DNA from: Candidatus Thermochlorobacter aerophilus | GTDB taxonomy: Bacteria; Bacteroidota; Chlorobiia; Chlorobiales; Thermochlorobacteraceae | DNA length: 64,000 bases | NCBI GenBank assembly: GCA_002794105.1 | Contig: PHFL01000070.1 | Location: 34,297 to 98,296, forward strand | Reading direction: 5' to 3' | Shown: one piece after another, positions 46,325 to 55,834 of the stretch | Numbering within the stretch: the stretch's first letter is position 1 | Layout: every line of letters starts with the position of its first letter | Made by a program: the position numbers and the translations under genes | The notes under the pieces: generated by a model | The model's input: the letters and a program-made list of their open reading frames with translations, nothing else | What the model was told of the DNA's origin: nothing | The model's database searches: none

Positions 46325-48710
46325 CAAACCACGACACCTTGAAAACCGCGCTTCGCATTCTTCTCTCTGGTCGCTCGCTTGATGCCGAAACCGCCAAAGA
46401 AATAGGTCTCGTTGATGAACTCGCCGACGGCGACGCGCTCATTCGTGCAACGGAACTAGCACGCGCTTTTATCACAGGCGAAGATGGACAAGTGCTCAAA
46501 ACTGCCTTCGAACATCGCCAAGCCGCCGTTCAAGCATGGGAGTCGCCAAGAGAATTTCCCGAAGAGATTTTGCAAGACGAGGAAATCCAAACGCTCATCA
46601 ATGCTCTGAAACATTCAGGACGCGAAAAAGCCGTTGAGAAAATTTTAACCGCACTTCGCACTGGCTTCGAGCAAGGCTTTTCAAAAGGCATTGAAACCGA
46701 AGCCAAACTCTTTGCAAGCGCGGTTGTAGCGCCCGATGAAGGCAAAACAGGTATAGAAGATTTTCTCAACAAAAAATCAAAGCCACTGCCACCACGACCA
46801 TGGCGCGTCAAAATCACCCCTGAAGAAGAAAAAGAACTGCTCGCCAAAGGCGATTTACTGCCAGTTGATGCGCCGTTCTTTCCTGGTGTAACGAAAATTC
46901 CGAAATACCAATACGCACTTGCCGTTGTGCGCGATGAAAAAACCGGTGCAATTCCACACGGCGACCCGATTAAAGCCGAAGTCAAAGTTATTACCACAGT
47001 GCCTGAGCCTGCGCCGAATGAAGTTCTGCTCTACATGCTCACGAGCGAAATCAACTTCAACGACATTTGGGGCATTCAAGGCATTCCCGTTTCGCAAATG
47101 GAGCAAAACGACCAAGATGTCTACATCACGGGCAGTGGCGGATTGGGACTGATTGTTGCCGTGGCTCGGAAGTTTTGCGCGAAGGACGCTTGAAGGTTGG
47201 CGATATGGTTACCGTGTATTCAGGGCAATCCGATTTGCTTTCGCCACAAGCGGCATTAGACCCAATGTTCTGCGATTTCTGCATTCAAGGCTATGAAACA
47301 GGCGATGGCTCGCATCAGCAATCAATGGTCGCACAAGCCCCACAGTGCCACAAAAAGCCACAAGACCTCACGCTTGAAGCCGCAGGCAGTTATGTTCTGA
47401 ATGTCGGCACAGTGTATCGCGCGCTGTTCACTACACTGCAAATCGAGAGCGGCAAATCCATTTTCATTGAAGGCGCGGCAACCGGCACGGGCAATGAAGC
47501 CCTGAAAATCGCCATCAAATCTGGCTTGAATGTGATTGGACTGGTCTCAAGCGAAGAGCGCGGCAAACAGATTGAAGCCAAAGGTGCGAAGTATATCAAT
47601 CGCAAAGACAAATCCCTTGAAAAAATTTTCACGAAGATTCCTGAAAAGCCGAGCGACATCAAAAAATGGGCAAAAGATGGCGAAACCTTTTTGAAAAAGG
47701 TCAAATCTTTGAACGGTGGCAAACTTGTCGACTACGCCGTCTCACACGCAGGCGAGCAATCCTTTCCGCGCACATTTCAAGCGTTAGCACAAGGTGGCAC
47801 GCTGACCTTCTACGGCGCCTCAAGCGGATACCACTTTACATTTCTTGGCAAGAAAGGCACGTCAACGCCTGATGCGATGCTTTCCAAAATTCGCTTCCGT
47901 GCCAATGAATCCGCCCTTTGCTACTATGGCACCAGCGTTGATAAATCGGGCATTGTTGATGAGGTTGGCTTGGAAATCATTGAAACCTTGCGTGAGCGCA
48001 AGGCGCGCATCGTGGTTGCTTGTTACACTGACGCGCAAAAGGAATTTATTGAGTCGCTTGGCTTTGGCGATGCTATCAAAGGTGTTGTGAGTCTTGAATC
48101 CATGAAACGGCGCTATCAAGACGATTTCGAGTGGCAAGCCCCGATGAAAGCCTTACCTGATGCGCGTAAGGAAACCGCTAAGTTCAAAGAGGCAGTGCAG
48201 GAGTTTAATGAAAAGACGCTCAAACCCTTTGGCAGTGAAGTTGGCAAAGCCTTGCGTTCGCCCGATAATCCGCGTGGCAATCCTGACATCGTTTTTGAAC
48301 GCGCTGGACACGATGCGCTTGCAGTTTCAACGGCAGTCGTGAAGCCCTTTACTGGCAAGGTGATTTACTGCGAAGAGATGAACGGCAAGCGATATAGTTT
48401 CTATGCGCCACAAGTGTGGATGCGCCAGCGCCGAATCTACATGCCTTCTGCTAACATCTTCGGCACGCACCTTTGCAACGCCTACGAAGTTTCTGTTATG
48501 AACGACATGGTCGACGCAGGTCTGATTGAAATTTCTGAACCCTATGTTGTGAGCTTCGATGAAATTCCGCAGGCACATCAAGATATGTGGGAAAATAAGC
48601 ACAAGGCAGGTAACTATGTTGGCAATCATTGCTTGCCACAACTTGGCTTGAAGACGAAAGAAGAACTCTTCAATGCGTGGAGTTTGAAAATAAGTATGGG
48701 TAGAAAATGA
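46325..48710 (+). pseudogene. Propionyl-CoA synthase, 3' part (hydratase C-half + enoyl-CoA reductase)
   Basis: It resumes exactly where the 5' part was interrupted. The end of the hydratase domain (HDTLKTALRILLSGRSLDAE, TAKEIGLVDEL) is followed by a linker helix region and the NADPH-dependent acryloyl-CoA reductase of the medium-chain reductase fold. That domain shows NFNDIWGIQGIPVS, MFCDFCIQGYETGDGSHQQS, a nucleotide-binding FIEGAATGTGNEALK and FYGASSGYHF. One base is missing near 47163 (GTGGCTCGG for GTGGGCTCGG), shifting the frame once more. A local ATG at 46321 could start a truncated protein, but the hydratase half would be non-functional. The ending matches a complete C-terminus. Confidence 0.88.
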
Positions 48711-48800
48711 TGATGCGCACGGCACAGATGCAAGTTTGGAAAATGGCTTGACTTTTCGTATAGCTTTTTGTGTAGCTTCTAAGGCTTATTGTAATGCAAG

Positions 48801-49616
48801 ATGAACGAGAGTAATGCACTGGTTACACACTGGAAAGCTGCTGCCCAAGCATTTCAGAAAAATATGTTGGCTGTGGAGCGACGAGGCGATCATGAAGCCA
48901 TTCATGATGCACGAGTAGCAATGAAAAAGTTGCGTAGTTATGCAATGCTCTACGACAGCACAGTAGGCACAACACTTTGCAAGCAGATAAAGAAGTTCTC
49001 TCTGCAATATCGCACGGCTGGGGCGTGCCGCGATACTTACAACTCTCTTCAATTGGTAAAGAAATTTGGCAAAAAACTCAACTGCGAGTTTCAGCTCTTC
49101 CTTGCCTACTTGCAATTTACACTGCAGGCAAATCTGCGCTACTTGCGCTATGTGCTGAAAGTGCGCCCGATTTTGACACAGGAGTGGCAGGAATGGGAAA
49201 GCGTGATAGCTGCACCAGAGCTTCAATCGGCACATGTAACAAAATCAATGAAAGAGGCTATCGTGGAGCTATGGGAAAGTATTAGAGTGCCAAAGTCAAT
49301 GGACGATGCAGAGTGGCTACATAGCTTACGCAAAGACTTGAAACGCATTTTTTACGCGTTGCAAGCCGTCCCCATGCCAGAGCGTTTTTCTGCGCATCAC
49401 ATAAAGGAGATTCGTGAGCTCAACACGCTCTTTGGAAAGTGGCAAGACCTGCACCAGTTGGAGCTACGCACGAAGGATTTCAAGGAAAACTTGCTTGATA
49501 AAAGCACAAGTGAGTATGGACATCTCAAGCAACTCTTGAAAGCCATTGAAAAAGAGAAAGAATCCGAGTATAACGCGCTGCGCCAGAAGCTATCCTCACT
49601 GCTCAAAATCGACTAA
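48801..49616 (+). CDS. CHAD domain protein
   Basis: A 271-aa all-helical protein with the CHAD hallmark HDARVAMKKLRSYAMLY near residues 32-48 and a matching second half (LHSLRKDLKRIFYAL near 172-186). CHAD domains bind inorganic polyphosphate through conserved His, Lys and Arg residues and are found beside polyphosphate enzymes or on polyphosphate granules. No CYTH or kinase domain is fused and none is adjacent. It converges with the next gene (3 bp between stop codons). Confidence 0.88.
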   Translation: MNESNALVTHWKAAAQAFQKNMLAVERRGDHEAIHDARVAMKKLRSYAMLYDSTVGTTLCKQIKKFSLQYRTAGACRDTYNSLQLVKKFGKKLNCEFQLFLAYLQFTLQANLRYLRYVLKVRPILTQEWQEWESVIAAPELQSAHVTKSMKEAIVELWESIRVPKSMDDAEWLHSLRKDLKRIFYALQAVPMPERFSAHHIKEIRELNTLFGKWQDLHQLELRTKDFKENLLDKSTSEYGHLKQLLKAIEKEKESEYNALRQKLSSLLKID

Positions 49617-49618
49617 AG

Positions 49619-50068
49619 CTACGGCTGCGAATCGTCCGGCGGTCGCTTGGTCGGAATCACTGCACCGTTGATGCGCAGTTCATACCGCTCTTCGGTAGCA
49701 TTTGCAAACACATCCATAATTTCTTCCTGCGACATGCCACGCATATACAAAAATTCCATGTAGCGGTAGAGCCCAAAGTCAGCCAGCATCGCAGTTGCGA
49801 TAGCATCATCTGGCAAACCGTAGCTACGGCAATGTCGTTCAGCTTGAGCAAGCCAATCTTTAATGAAGGCTTCATCTTCGCCACGTGACCTAAAAAAATC
49901 TGAAATGAGAACAGAAACACTCTGCATAGTAGGATGAGGATTCATCGCAAAATAACGCTCCATATCTGCTGAAATTTCAGAGAGAGCTACGAAATCATCT
50001 TCATCCAAATACTTTGCCAGTAACTGGGTGACCTTCTCCATGCGGTCGTTTTGGTTCGGTGTAAGCAT
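49619..50068 (-). CDS. Hypothetical acidic protein (149 aa)
   Basis: I do not recognise it. It is a soluble, acidic, mostly helical protein. A weak repeat of the pattern LLAKYLDEDDFVALSEI and later MRGMSQEEIMDVF is visible; the Pro-rich C-terminal end is probably disordered. ATG 50068 or the internal ATG ten codons later (MEKVTQ) could be the start. It is a single gene with no clear partner. Confidence 0.55.
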   Translation of the reverse strand: MLTPNQNDRMEKVTQLLAKYLDEDDFVALSEISADMERYFAMNPHPTMQSVSVLISDFFRSRGEDEAFIKDWLAQAERHCRSYGLPDDAIATAMLADFGLYRYMEFLYMRGMSQEEIMDVFANATEERYELRINGAVIPTKRPPDDSQP

Positions 50069-50307
50069 AACGCAGTTGTTGAGTTGGGTGCAATCTCGGC
50101 ACAGACGCTCTGCCGCAAAAACGCAATTGTGCTAAGATACATTCCGCAAAGCTCAATTCGCAGAAAAACTTTGGCGTCGTGGATGAGTGCAGAGGTGAGC
50201 AAATCTTAGCGCTCAGTTCTGATTTGCTTCAAGTGTATTGACTTGACAAGTTGGAGTAGCAAAAAATATATTCTGGGTAGTCTTCATCCACAATCTTGAT
50301 TTGCTGC

Positions 50308-51960
50308 ATGCCACAACAAGCCTATAAGCGCACCGTTCGGGACTTGCTCTCCCAAGCCGAAACCCTGCGACACACTGCGCCTCAACAAGCCCTTGAACGC
50401 GTGCAAGCAGCACTCGAGATTGCCAAAACAAAACACTACACCAATGGCATGGCTGAGTGTCTCTTGCTCAAATGTGAGCTTGAGCTCCAAGCGCAATGCT
50501 TTCCACAAGTCATTGAAATTGCACATGAAGCCCTTGAAACATTGAAAGCGATAGATGCTTCATATTTGTCTGCCTTTCATCGGTTGATGGGGCTGGCGTA
50601 TTGGAAACAGGGAGACTTCAAGAGTGCGGTTGTGCATGGTCAGCAAGCTCTGTCTCTTGCAACAGCCTCAAAGGATAAAAAAGCCAAGTTGCTGGCTCAT
50701 CAAAACCTTGCTCACATCTACATCTACCTTGACGACTACGACGAAGCTCTTTCACACCTACATCTTGCGCTCTCACTTGCCCAAGAGCTCGGCGCACAGG
50801 AGCAACTGGCTATCGTGCATAACTATATCGGACTGATTCATTGGAATCAAGGTAAAGACGAACTGGCTATGTCCGAATTTGAAGCCAGCATCAAAATTGC
50901 CGAAACTTTTGACTTTCAACGGCACCTGCACACTGCGCTCCATAACCTTGGAAATGTGTATGCTCGACGTGGCGAACTCCATTCAAATCCCGATGACCTA
51001 CAAAAAGCCCTCTGCTTTTTTGAAAAGAGTCTAAACATTGAAGAAACCTTAAAAGATGACAATGCCATCGCACTTTCTCATAACAACATTGGCAATGTTC
51101 ATAGACTTTTAGGCAGTCGTCAAAAAGCCCTCGAGCATTACCACACGGCTCTTGCACTCTCAGAGAAAATTGGCGCAAAATACACACGCATTGATGTGCT
51201 CATCAATCTCGGTCTTTTCTACATCGAAGAAAAAAACTTCACGACTGCACATCTTCACCTTAACGAGGCACTTGCACTTTCCGAATCGGTTCAATCCAAT
51301 TCGCAAATCGTCGACATTCTTGATGCCCTGACACAACTATACAAGTCACAAGGGCAATTCAAGGAGGCACTTGAGACGCAAGAACGCCTGAATCAGGTGC
51401 AGCGCAAAATTTTTAACACCAATGCCGATGCGCGTTTGAAAAAGCTCCAACTTGCTATGCAAATTGAGCGATACATACATGAGCGCAACGCACTTGAAGC
51501 CGAACTTGCCCGTAAGCAAAGCGCACTCCAAGCGCTCACGCTAACTTTGACGCAGAATAGCCAGTTGATAGCCGAACTGCGCGATGAACTCATCAAATTA
51601 AAAAACTCGCCGAGTAGCGAAAGAAGTTTTGATGCACTTCTGCAAAAACTCAACGCACATACTTCGCAGAACAGAGATTCTCAAATCTTCCAGCAGCAAT
51701 TTGAACTGCTACATCCTAATTTTCTGACACGGTTGTCCCAAGCCTTTCCACAACTGACTCCGACGGAACTAAAACTCTGCACCTTGCTCAAAAGCAATCT
51801 TTCCAGCAAAGACATCGCGCGCCTGCTGAACATCTCGGTGCGCAGTGTGGAGTCGCACCGCCTTAGCATTCGCACCAAATTGCGCCTAAAAAGGAAGGAT
51901 AATCTCGTCCAATTTCGTTTGAAGGGTCTGGATTTTGTCAGACCCTTTTTAATTTCATAA
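50308..51960 (+). CDS. TPR-repeat transcriptional regulator with LuxR-type HTH
   Basis: A roughly 550-aa cytoplasmic regulator. Residues about 15-370 are TPR repeats (ALSLATASKDKKAKLLAHQN, then VHNYIGLIHWNQGKDELAM and ALSHNNIGNVHRLLGSRQKA). A coiled-coil follows at about 375-450, then a C-terminal LuxR-like helix-turn-helix (LTPTELKLCTLLKSNLSSKD, IARLLNISVRSVESHRLSIR). This architecture is common in Bacteroidota and senses a partner through the TPRs. The frame opens at TTG 50296; ATG 50308 is preferred. The last codons contain a terminator hairpin (51922-51950). No target is evident. Confidence 0.88.
   Translation: MPQQAYKRTVRDLLSQAETLRHTAPQQALERVQAALEIAKTKHYTNGMAECLLLKCELELQAQCFPQVIEIAHEALETLKAIDASYLSAFHRLMGLAYWKQGDFKSAVVHGQQALSLATASKDKKAKLLAHQNLAHIYIYLDDYDEALSHLHLALSLAQELGAQEQLAIVHNYIGLIHWNQGKDELAMSEFEASIKIAETFDFQRHLHTALHNLGNVYARRGELHSNPDDLQKALCFFEKSLNIEETLKDDNAIALSHNNIGNVHRLLGSRQKALEHYHTALALSEKIGAKYTRIDVLINLGLFYIEEKNFTTAHLHLNEALALSESVQSNSQIVDILDALTQLYKSQGQFKEALETQERLNQVQRKIFNTNADARLKKLQLAMQIERYIHERNALEAELARKQSALQALTLTLTQNSQLIAELRDELIKLKNSPSSERSFDALLQKLNAHTSQNRDSQIFQQQFELLHPNFLTRLSQAFPQLTPTELKLCTLLKSNLSSKDIARLLNISVRSVESHRLSIRTKLRLKRKDNLVQFRLKGLDFVRPFLIS
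51922..51950. terminator. Terminator inside the 3' end of the LuxR-type gene
   Basis: AAGGGTCTG (51922-51930) pairs with CAGACCCTT (51939-51947) around an 8-nt loop, with a T-run on the plus strand. It lies within the coding region, ending 10 bp before the stop. Complementary As on the other side are weak, so it serves mainly the plus-strand gene. Confidence 0.75.
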
Positions 51961-52581
51961 TTAAACATCAATCCGTAACAAAACTCGGAAATCGTTGGTG
52001 GCTTCAATTTCAGGTGAGCGATGGAAAATGGCGTTGCCTTCGTTGCCCGGTGCTTCGCCCTTCAAAATTGCGACATCAAAGGCATTGAGCCGCCGCACCT
52101 TCTGCCAATCACGCACAATTTCGTCATTCGTCTTGCCGTCGCGATTGACATTGTCGTTTTCCAAATACTCCGTGCCTTTGCCAATGTAGGTGCAAAGCAG
52201 ACGGAGCGGATAAAAATCACGGTGAAACTTGCGGCACTGGTCGGTGCGAATGGTCTCTAAATAGAAATGCAATTCATTTGCATCGGTAAGCTCGGCAAAA
52301 AAATTGGCTATCTGCGCAATGTCCGCAATGAGCGCCTCTTTACCGATGTCATCTTCAAATGCACTTAGCTCCTGCCGCAAAGTCTGCTCGACATCACGCG
52401 CCGAGAGCACTTTGCAAATGTGAATATCTTCATGGCGGTGTTTCATCAGAAACGCCTCAATCGCCTTGTTCGGCTGGCGTTTCCAAACCGCAAGGTTGCA
52501 CTCGGGAGTAAAAATGGCAGAGAGTTCTTCCAGCGTCTGTGCCCAAGCAATATGAGAAAGTGTTGCTGCGACCTTTGTCAT
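51961..52581 (-). CDS. DUF1826-family protein
   Basis: A 206-aa soluble protein with the DUF1826 pattern: CRKFHRDFYPLRLLCTYIGK, GTEYLENDNVNRD, then FDVAILKGEAPG and IFHRSPEI near the C-terminus. His and Asp residues in these blocks could bind a metal. From memory, DUF1826 genes occur beside COG0523 GTPases in predicted zinc-responsive clusters of other bacteria. Its start overlaps the stop of the second ABC permease by 4 bp (ATGA), so it is the third gene of that operon, downstream of operator 55490-55504. Confidence 0.75.
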   Translation of the reverse strand: MTKVAATLSHIAWAQTLEELSAIFTPECNLAVWKRQPNKAIEAFLMKHRHEDIHICKVLSARDVEQTLRQELSAFEDDIGKEALIADIAQIANFFAELTDANELHFYLETIRTDQCRKFHRDFYPLRLLCTYIGKGTEYLENDNVNRDGKTNDEIVRDWQKVRRLNAFDVAILKGEAPGNEGNAIFHRSPEIEATNDFRVLLRIDV

Positions 52582-54017
52582 AGCACAATTGAATAAGTTT
52601 TGAACCGAATGAAAGCCCCAAGCGTGAGTAGACTTGTTGGAATAAGCATCAACATCAAGAGCACCAGCGTGCGTTTAGCGACCTCTGCAAAGTGCTCTTC
52701 CTGAAACTGAAATTCTGGCAATTGAGTGTAACTCGTAAAAGCTTTGCGCTGAAAAATGAGCGGCTCGAACAACCGCCGCCATTGCTGATGAAAAGCACGT
52801 GCCTGACGCATAAACTCAGCATAACGCTCTTCACTTGTGCCAACAATAGTGTTCAGCGCCTGCTGCATCACAATTGCTGGCGAAAGCCATTGAACGCGCT
52901 TTATAAACTCGGCTTGTTGCGCGCGCTGCGCATGGAATTTTTCACGCACAGGTTGAACAGACTTCAACACCTCTTCCATCGCAAGCAAGTTTTTGATGGC
53001 AAAGTCTCTATCGCGTGCCAGAGTATCTTTGGCAAGTTCTGGATGCGCTTGATAAAATTGCTCAAGCAACTTGGCAGAACGCCGTTCCGCCTCCACGCTT
53101 GCCTGACGCATCGCATCAACATACTTGACTCGAGATGGTAACGGATAAAGCACTTCCGCCAAACCATTCAGCACCGAAGGCAATACAATCAGCAATGCTA
53201 TCCAACATGCACCCAAAATCAAGGCATTGACGGCTGGACTTTTGCCAAACGATAACACAAACCATACTAACGCCACCCAAAACATGCCATAGACCAACAC
53301 AGCCAGCATTAACAGCACCACGCGCCCTACGCCCGCTTCAAGCCTTGCATCAGACCACAGCACACCAATCAGCACCAGTGCTTCCGCAACGCCAAGCAGA
53401 ATTGCGGCGCGCAGCAAAAGCTTGCGTTTGGCAATCTCAAACAGTGAGACTGGTTGCACCCCGAAAAGCGAAAGCACCCCGCTTTCCTTTTCGCCCGACA
53501 TCACGCTAAACAATAGCGCCAAGATGAGCAACGGAAAGAGGTAAATGATGACAAAAGCAAAATCAAATTCGCCCAGCTTGAGCTTCAAGGGATGTCTCAA
53601 ATCCGATTCATCTTGCTCGAGGGCTTTTTGCTCGCTATCCAAGCGTATCAAGCGTTCTTTGATATGCAAATCGCTCTGACCAATCGAGAGCGCTGAAAGG
53701 TTAAGGAGAGGCAGGGTCGCCGTCGCCGCAGCGCGCATGTTGGCGAAATAAGGATGTCGTGCGCCCCACGCTGGCGGTTCTAACGGCTTTTGGAGCGACA
53801 CCAGTTTCGCTTCTTCTTTCCTAGCCACTTGCTCCAAAGAGTCTAAAAATGCCTTGCGTTGATGGGTATCGCACATCAGTGAGGCTTGTTCTCTCTGAAT
53901 GGCTTCGCGCCCGTTGTAAATTGCATACAGCGCAACAACAACGAACACCACAAGCAAAATCCAAAGACTGCGCTCACGCTGAACGAGCCGCCACTCTTGA
54001 CGAATGAAGCCTTTCAT
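52578..54017 (-). CDS. ABC-2 type transporter permease (DUF3526-like), second copy
   Basis: A roughly 480-aa membrane protein. One N-terminal helix (SLWILLVVFVVVALYAIY) is followed by a large extracytoplasmic region (about 40-170), then five or so helices with FSVMSGEKESGVLSLFGVQP (the characteristic ExE motif of ABC-2 permeases) and a long second soluble loop before the last helix. The frame extends to 54086, but ATG 54017 (MKGFIRQEWRL) is the natural start, one base after the preceding permease. It needs an ATPase; the only candidate here is at 61764-62465. Confidence 0.8.
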   Translation of the reverse strand: MKGFIRQEWRLVQRERSLWILLVVFVVVALYAIYNGREAIQREQASLMCDTHQRKAFLDSLEQVARKEEAKLVSLQKPLEPPAWGARHPYFANMRAAATATLPLLNLSALSIGQSDLHIKERLIRLDSEQKALEQDESDLRHPLKLKLGEFDFAFVIIYLFPLLILALLFSVMSGEKESGVLSLFGVQPVSLFEIAKRKLLLRAAILLGVAEALVLIGVLWSDARLEAGVGRVVLLMLAVLVYGMFWVALVWFVLSFGKSPAVNALILGACWIALLIVLPSVLNGLAEVLYPLPSRVKYVDAMRQASVEAERRSAKLLEQFYQAHPELAKDTLARDRDFAIKNLLAMEEVLKSVQPVREKFHAQRAQQAEFIKRVQWLSPAIVMQQALNTIVGTSEERYAEFMRQARAFHQQWRRLFEPLIFQRKAFTSYTQLPEFQFQEEHFAEVAKRTLVLLMLMLIPTSLLTLGAFIRFKTYSIVL

Positions 54018-54018
54018 T

Positions 54019-55431
54019 TCACAAAACCGAAATATTGGCGACACTGACGATAAGTCCCACGAGCGATGCCAAAAGCCACGCGGCAAGTATCCAAAGGCTT
54101 TGCACCACGTTCTCGATTGCCCAAGTCAGCGATGGCGCAGTGTATTCAAATGCAGGAATTTTTTCCCATAGTGCTTTTCCTGCTTTGTATTCCCAATCAC
54201 CTGTTTTGGAGTGGTATGCCATATCCATGTTGAGTGCTTTGACCAGCACGCGCCGATAGGCTTCGGCAGATTCTGCAAAGTGCCGATGATGCCAAAAATC
54301 TGAACCTGCTATTGCCATAGAGAGCATTTGAATCGAGATAGTTGGCGAAAGCACGCCTGCCCATTGATAGAAGCGGCTTTGTTCGTCGTAGCGGCGATAC
54401 AAATTGCCGAAGTGCTTATCGAAGACCTTGCTGGCATATTCTTCACCTTCTTGCATGGCGATTGCATCAAAATTGACAGGCAGTTTATGCACGGAATCTA
54501 CGCCGTATTCTTTGAGCAATCTTGCTTCAAGTTCCTTACGGCGTTTGTCAGCAGGATTGTGTCCATCAATTCCGCCACGAATATCATTGCGAACTTGCTG
54601 ATTGAATGTGCGTAGCGACGGCACAGGATAGCGTTGCTCGGCAAGGTCAATAAACAACTTCGGCGCAAGAAAACTCTGTGCAAACCAAATCCCCAACAAG
54701 ATAACTAACGACACCTGCGACGAAGATGCCTTCGCCGAAACCGCTAATGCCAATGCACACCAAACCGCAAAGAACGCCAAATATGCGCCAATCATCGCAC
54801 TGTATCGCATAGGTTCGAAGGACAGGTTGGCACTTTGCATCAAAACCAGCGAACCGATGAGCGTTGCAGGAATCAGAATGAGCAATAGTGCGGCAAAGAC
54901 ACCGAGCAATTTTCCAAATGCAAGTTGGGGCATTGGCACGCCAAGCGACATCAAGAGTTTGAGTGTGCCTTGTTCACGCTCGCGTGTGAAGGCAGAAAAG
55001 GCGGTCAGAATGATAAGCAGGGGAATGAGCAGTTGCATGGTAACAGCGGCGGTGAGGTCGCCGAAACGCTGAACTGGTGTGGCATCAGCGGCTTTGCGAT
55101 ATTCAAATTGATTTTGATGATGAGCTTCGAGCAAGACGGCAACGCCAGTGTAAGCATCTGTGCCCTCATCGAGCGCGCTAAGTAAGTGCTTCGGCTTGAA
55201 GGCGTAGTTGCCGTAGTGCGCGGCGCTGTGCGGATTTTTCTCGTCTTGATTAAGCCACCGCTCGCGCTCACCTTGTTTGGCAAGTTCCCGCTCTGTGATT
55301 TCGGTCGACACATATCGCCAACTTGTAAAAAGCGACGCTAAGAGCAACACGAGCACAATACCTGCGCTCCACCGAAATCGCCCGTCTCGCAAGGTTTCCG
55401 TGAGTTCTTTTTTGGCAACCGTCAGAATCAT
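54019..55431 (-). CDS. ABC-2 type transporter permease (DUF3526-like), first copy
   Basis: A roughly 470-aa paralogue of the next gene with the same plan: helix 1 (WSAGIVLVLLLASLFTSW), a large extracytoplasmic region, then helices including ILTAFSAFTREREQGTLKLL with the ABC-2 ExE-type motif. The frame runs to 55494, but ATG 55431 (MILTVAKKELTETL) fits. It is the first gene of a three-gene operon (permease, permease, DUF1826) whose promoter region holds the 7-1-7 palindrome at 55490-55504. The paired permeases could form a heterodimer; the substrate is unknown, with a metal or metallophore suggested by the regulon. Confidence 0.8.
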   Translation of the reverse strand: MILTVAKKELTETLRDGRFRWSAGIVLVLLLASLFTSWRYVSTEITERELAKQGERERWLNQDEKNPHSAAHYGNYAFKPKHLLSALDEGTDAYTGVAVLLEAHHQNQFEYRKAADATPVQRFGDLTAAVTMQLLIPLLIILTAFSAFTREREQGTLKLLMSLGVPMPQLAFGKLLGVFAALLLILIPATLIGSLVLMQSANLSFEPMRYSAMIGAYLAFFAVWCALALAVSAKASSSQVSLVILLGIWFAQSFLAPKLFIDLAEQRYPVPSLRTFNQQVRNDIRGGIDGHNPADKRRKELEARLLKEYGVDSVHKLPVNFDAIAMQEGEEYASKVFDKHFGNLYRRYDEQSRFYQWAGVLSPTISIQMLSMAIAGSDFWHHRHFAESAEAYRRVLVKALNMDMAYHSKTGDWEYKAGKALWEKIPAFEYTAPSLTWAIENVVQSLWILAAWLLASLVGLIVSVANISVL

Positions 55432-55489
55432 GTTTCGCTTGATTTGAATTGGCAACCTAAACCGCAAACGTAATACTTTCGCACGGAAA

Positions 55490-55504
55490 CGCAAATCGTT
55501 TGCA
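55490..55504 (-). promoter_or_regulatory. Fur-family (Zur-like) operator, site A
   Basis: CGCAAAT-C-GTTTGCA, a 7-1-7 palindrome with a perfect GCAAA/TTTGC core and mismatched outer bases. It lies about 60 bp before the first permease start. The same palindrome, in better form, is at 61692-61706 and 63982-63996. Confidence 0.6.
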
Positions 55505-55551
55505 TTTCGATTTTAGTTACCCGTGTAAGATAAATAAATCATTTGAACTTT

Positions 55552-55580
55552 TTGCGATTTCGAGAAATAAGGCATATCTT
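55552..55580 (+). promoter_or_regulatory. Candidate promoter of the metE riboswitch transcript
   Basis: TTGCGA (55552-55557) and TATCTT (55575-55580) with a 17-bp spacer, about 35 bp before the riboswitch P1 stem. Confidence 0.5.
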
Positions 55581-55614
55581 ACGTCAGTTTGCTCTTTCAA
55601 ACTTCATCAAATAG

Positions 55615-55789
55615 CGAAGTAGGTTCAGCCTAAAAGACGGCTGATTAATAAGGAATCGTGTGCAAATCACGAGCTGTCCCGCAACTGTGAGTAACACAAA
55701 AGGTTTCGCCCTTGTGTGCCATTGTTTCCTGAATGGGAAATGAGAAGGCCGGCGAAACCCGTTACAAGCCAGGAGACTTGCCTACTTCG
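55615..55789 (+). ncRNA. Cobalamin riboswitch aptamer
   Basis: The adenosylcobalamin-type aptamer is recognisable by its conserved blocks: GGTTCAGCCTAAAAGACGGC, AATCGTGTGCAAATCACGAG, TGTCCCGCAACTGTGA and GAAACCCG, then AAGCCAGGAGACTTGCCT. The closing P1 stem is CGAAGTAGG (55615-55623) with CCTACTTCG (55781-55789). It sits in the leader of metE, the B12-independent methionine synthase, where B12 binding is known to switch the gene off so that MetH is used instead. Confidence 0.95.
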
Positions 55790-55834
55790 TATTGACAGAT
55801 GCCCTCGTGGATTGGGGTTGATGTCAGGTCTGCT

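Noticed and set aside
46297..47193. Independent enoyl-CoA hydratase/oxidoreductase gene
   Set aside because: The first residues continue the hydratase domain interrupted at 44040; it lacks the domain's catalytic half, so it is a gene fragment.
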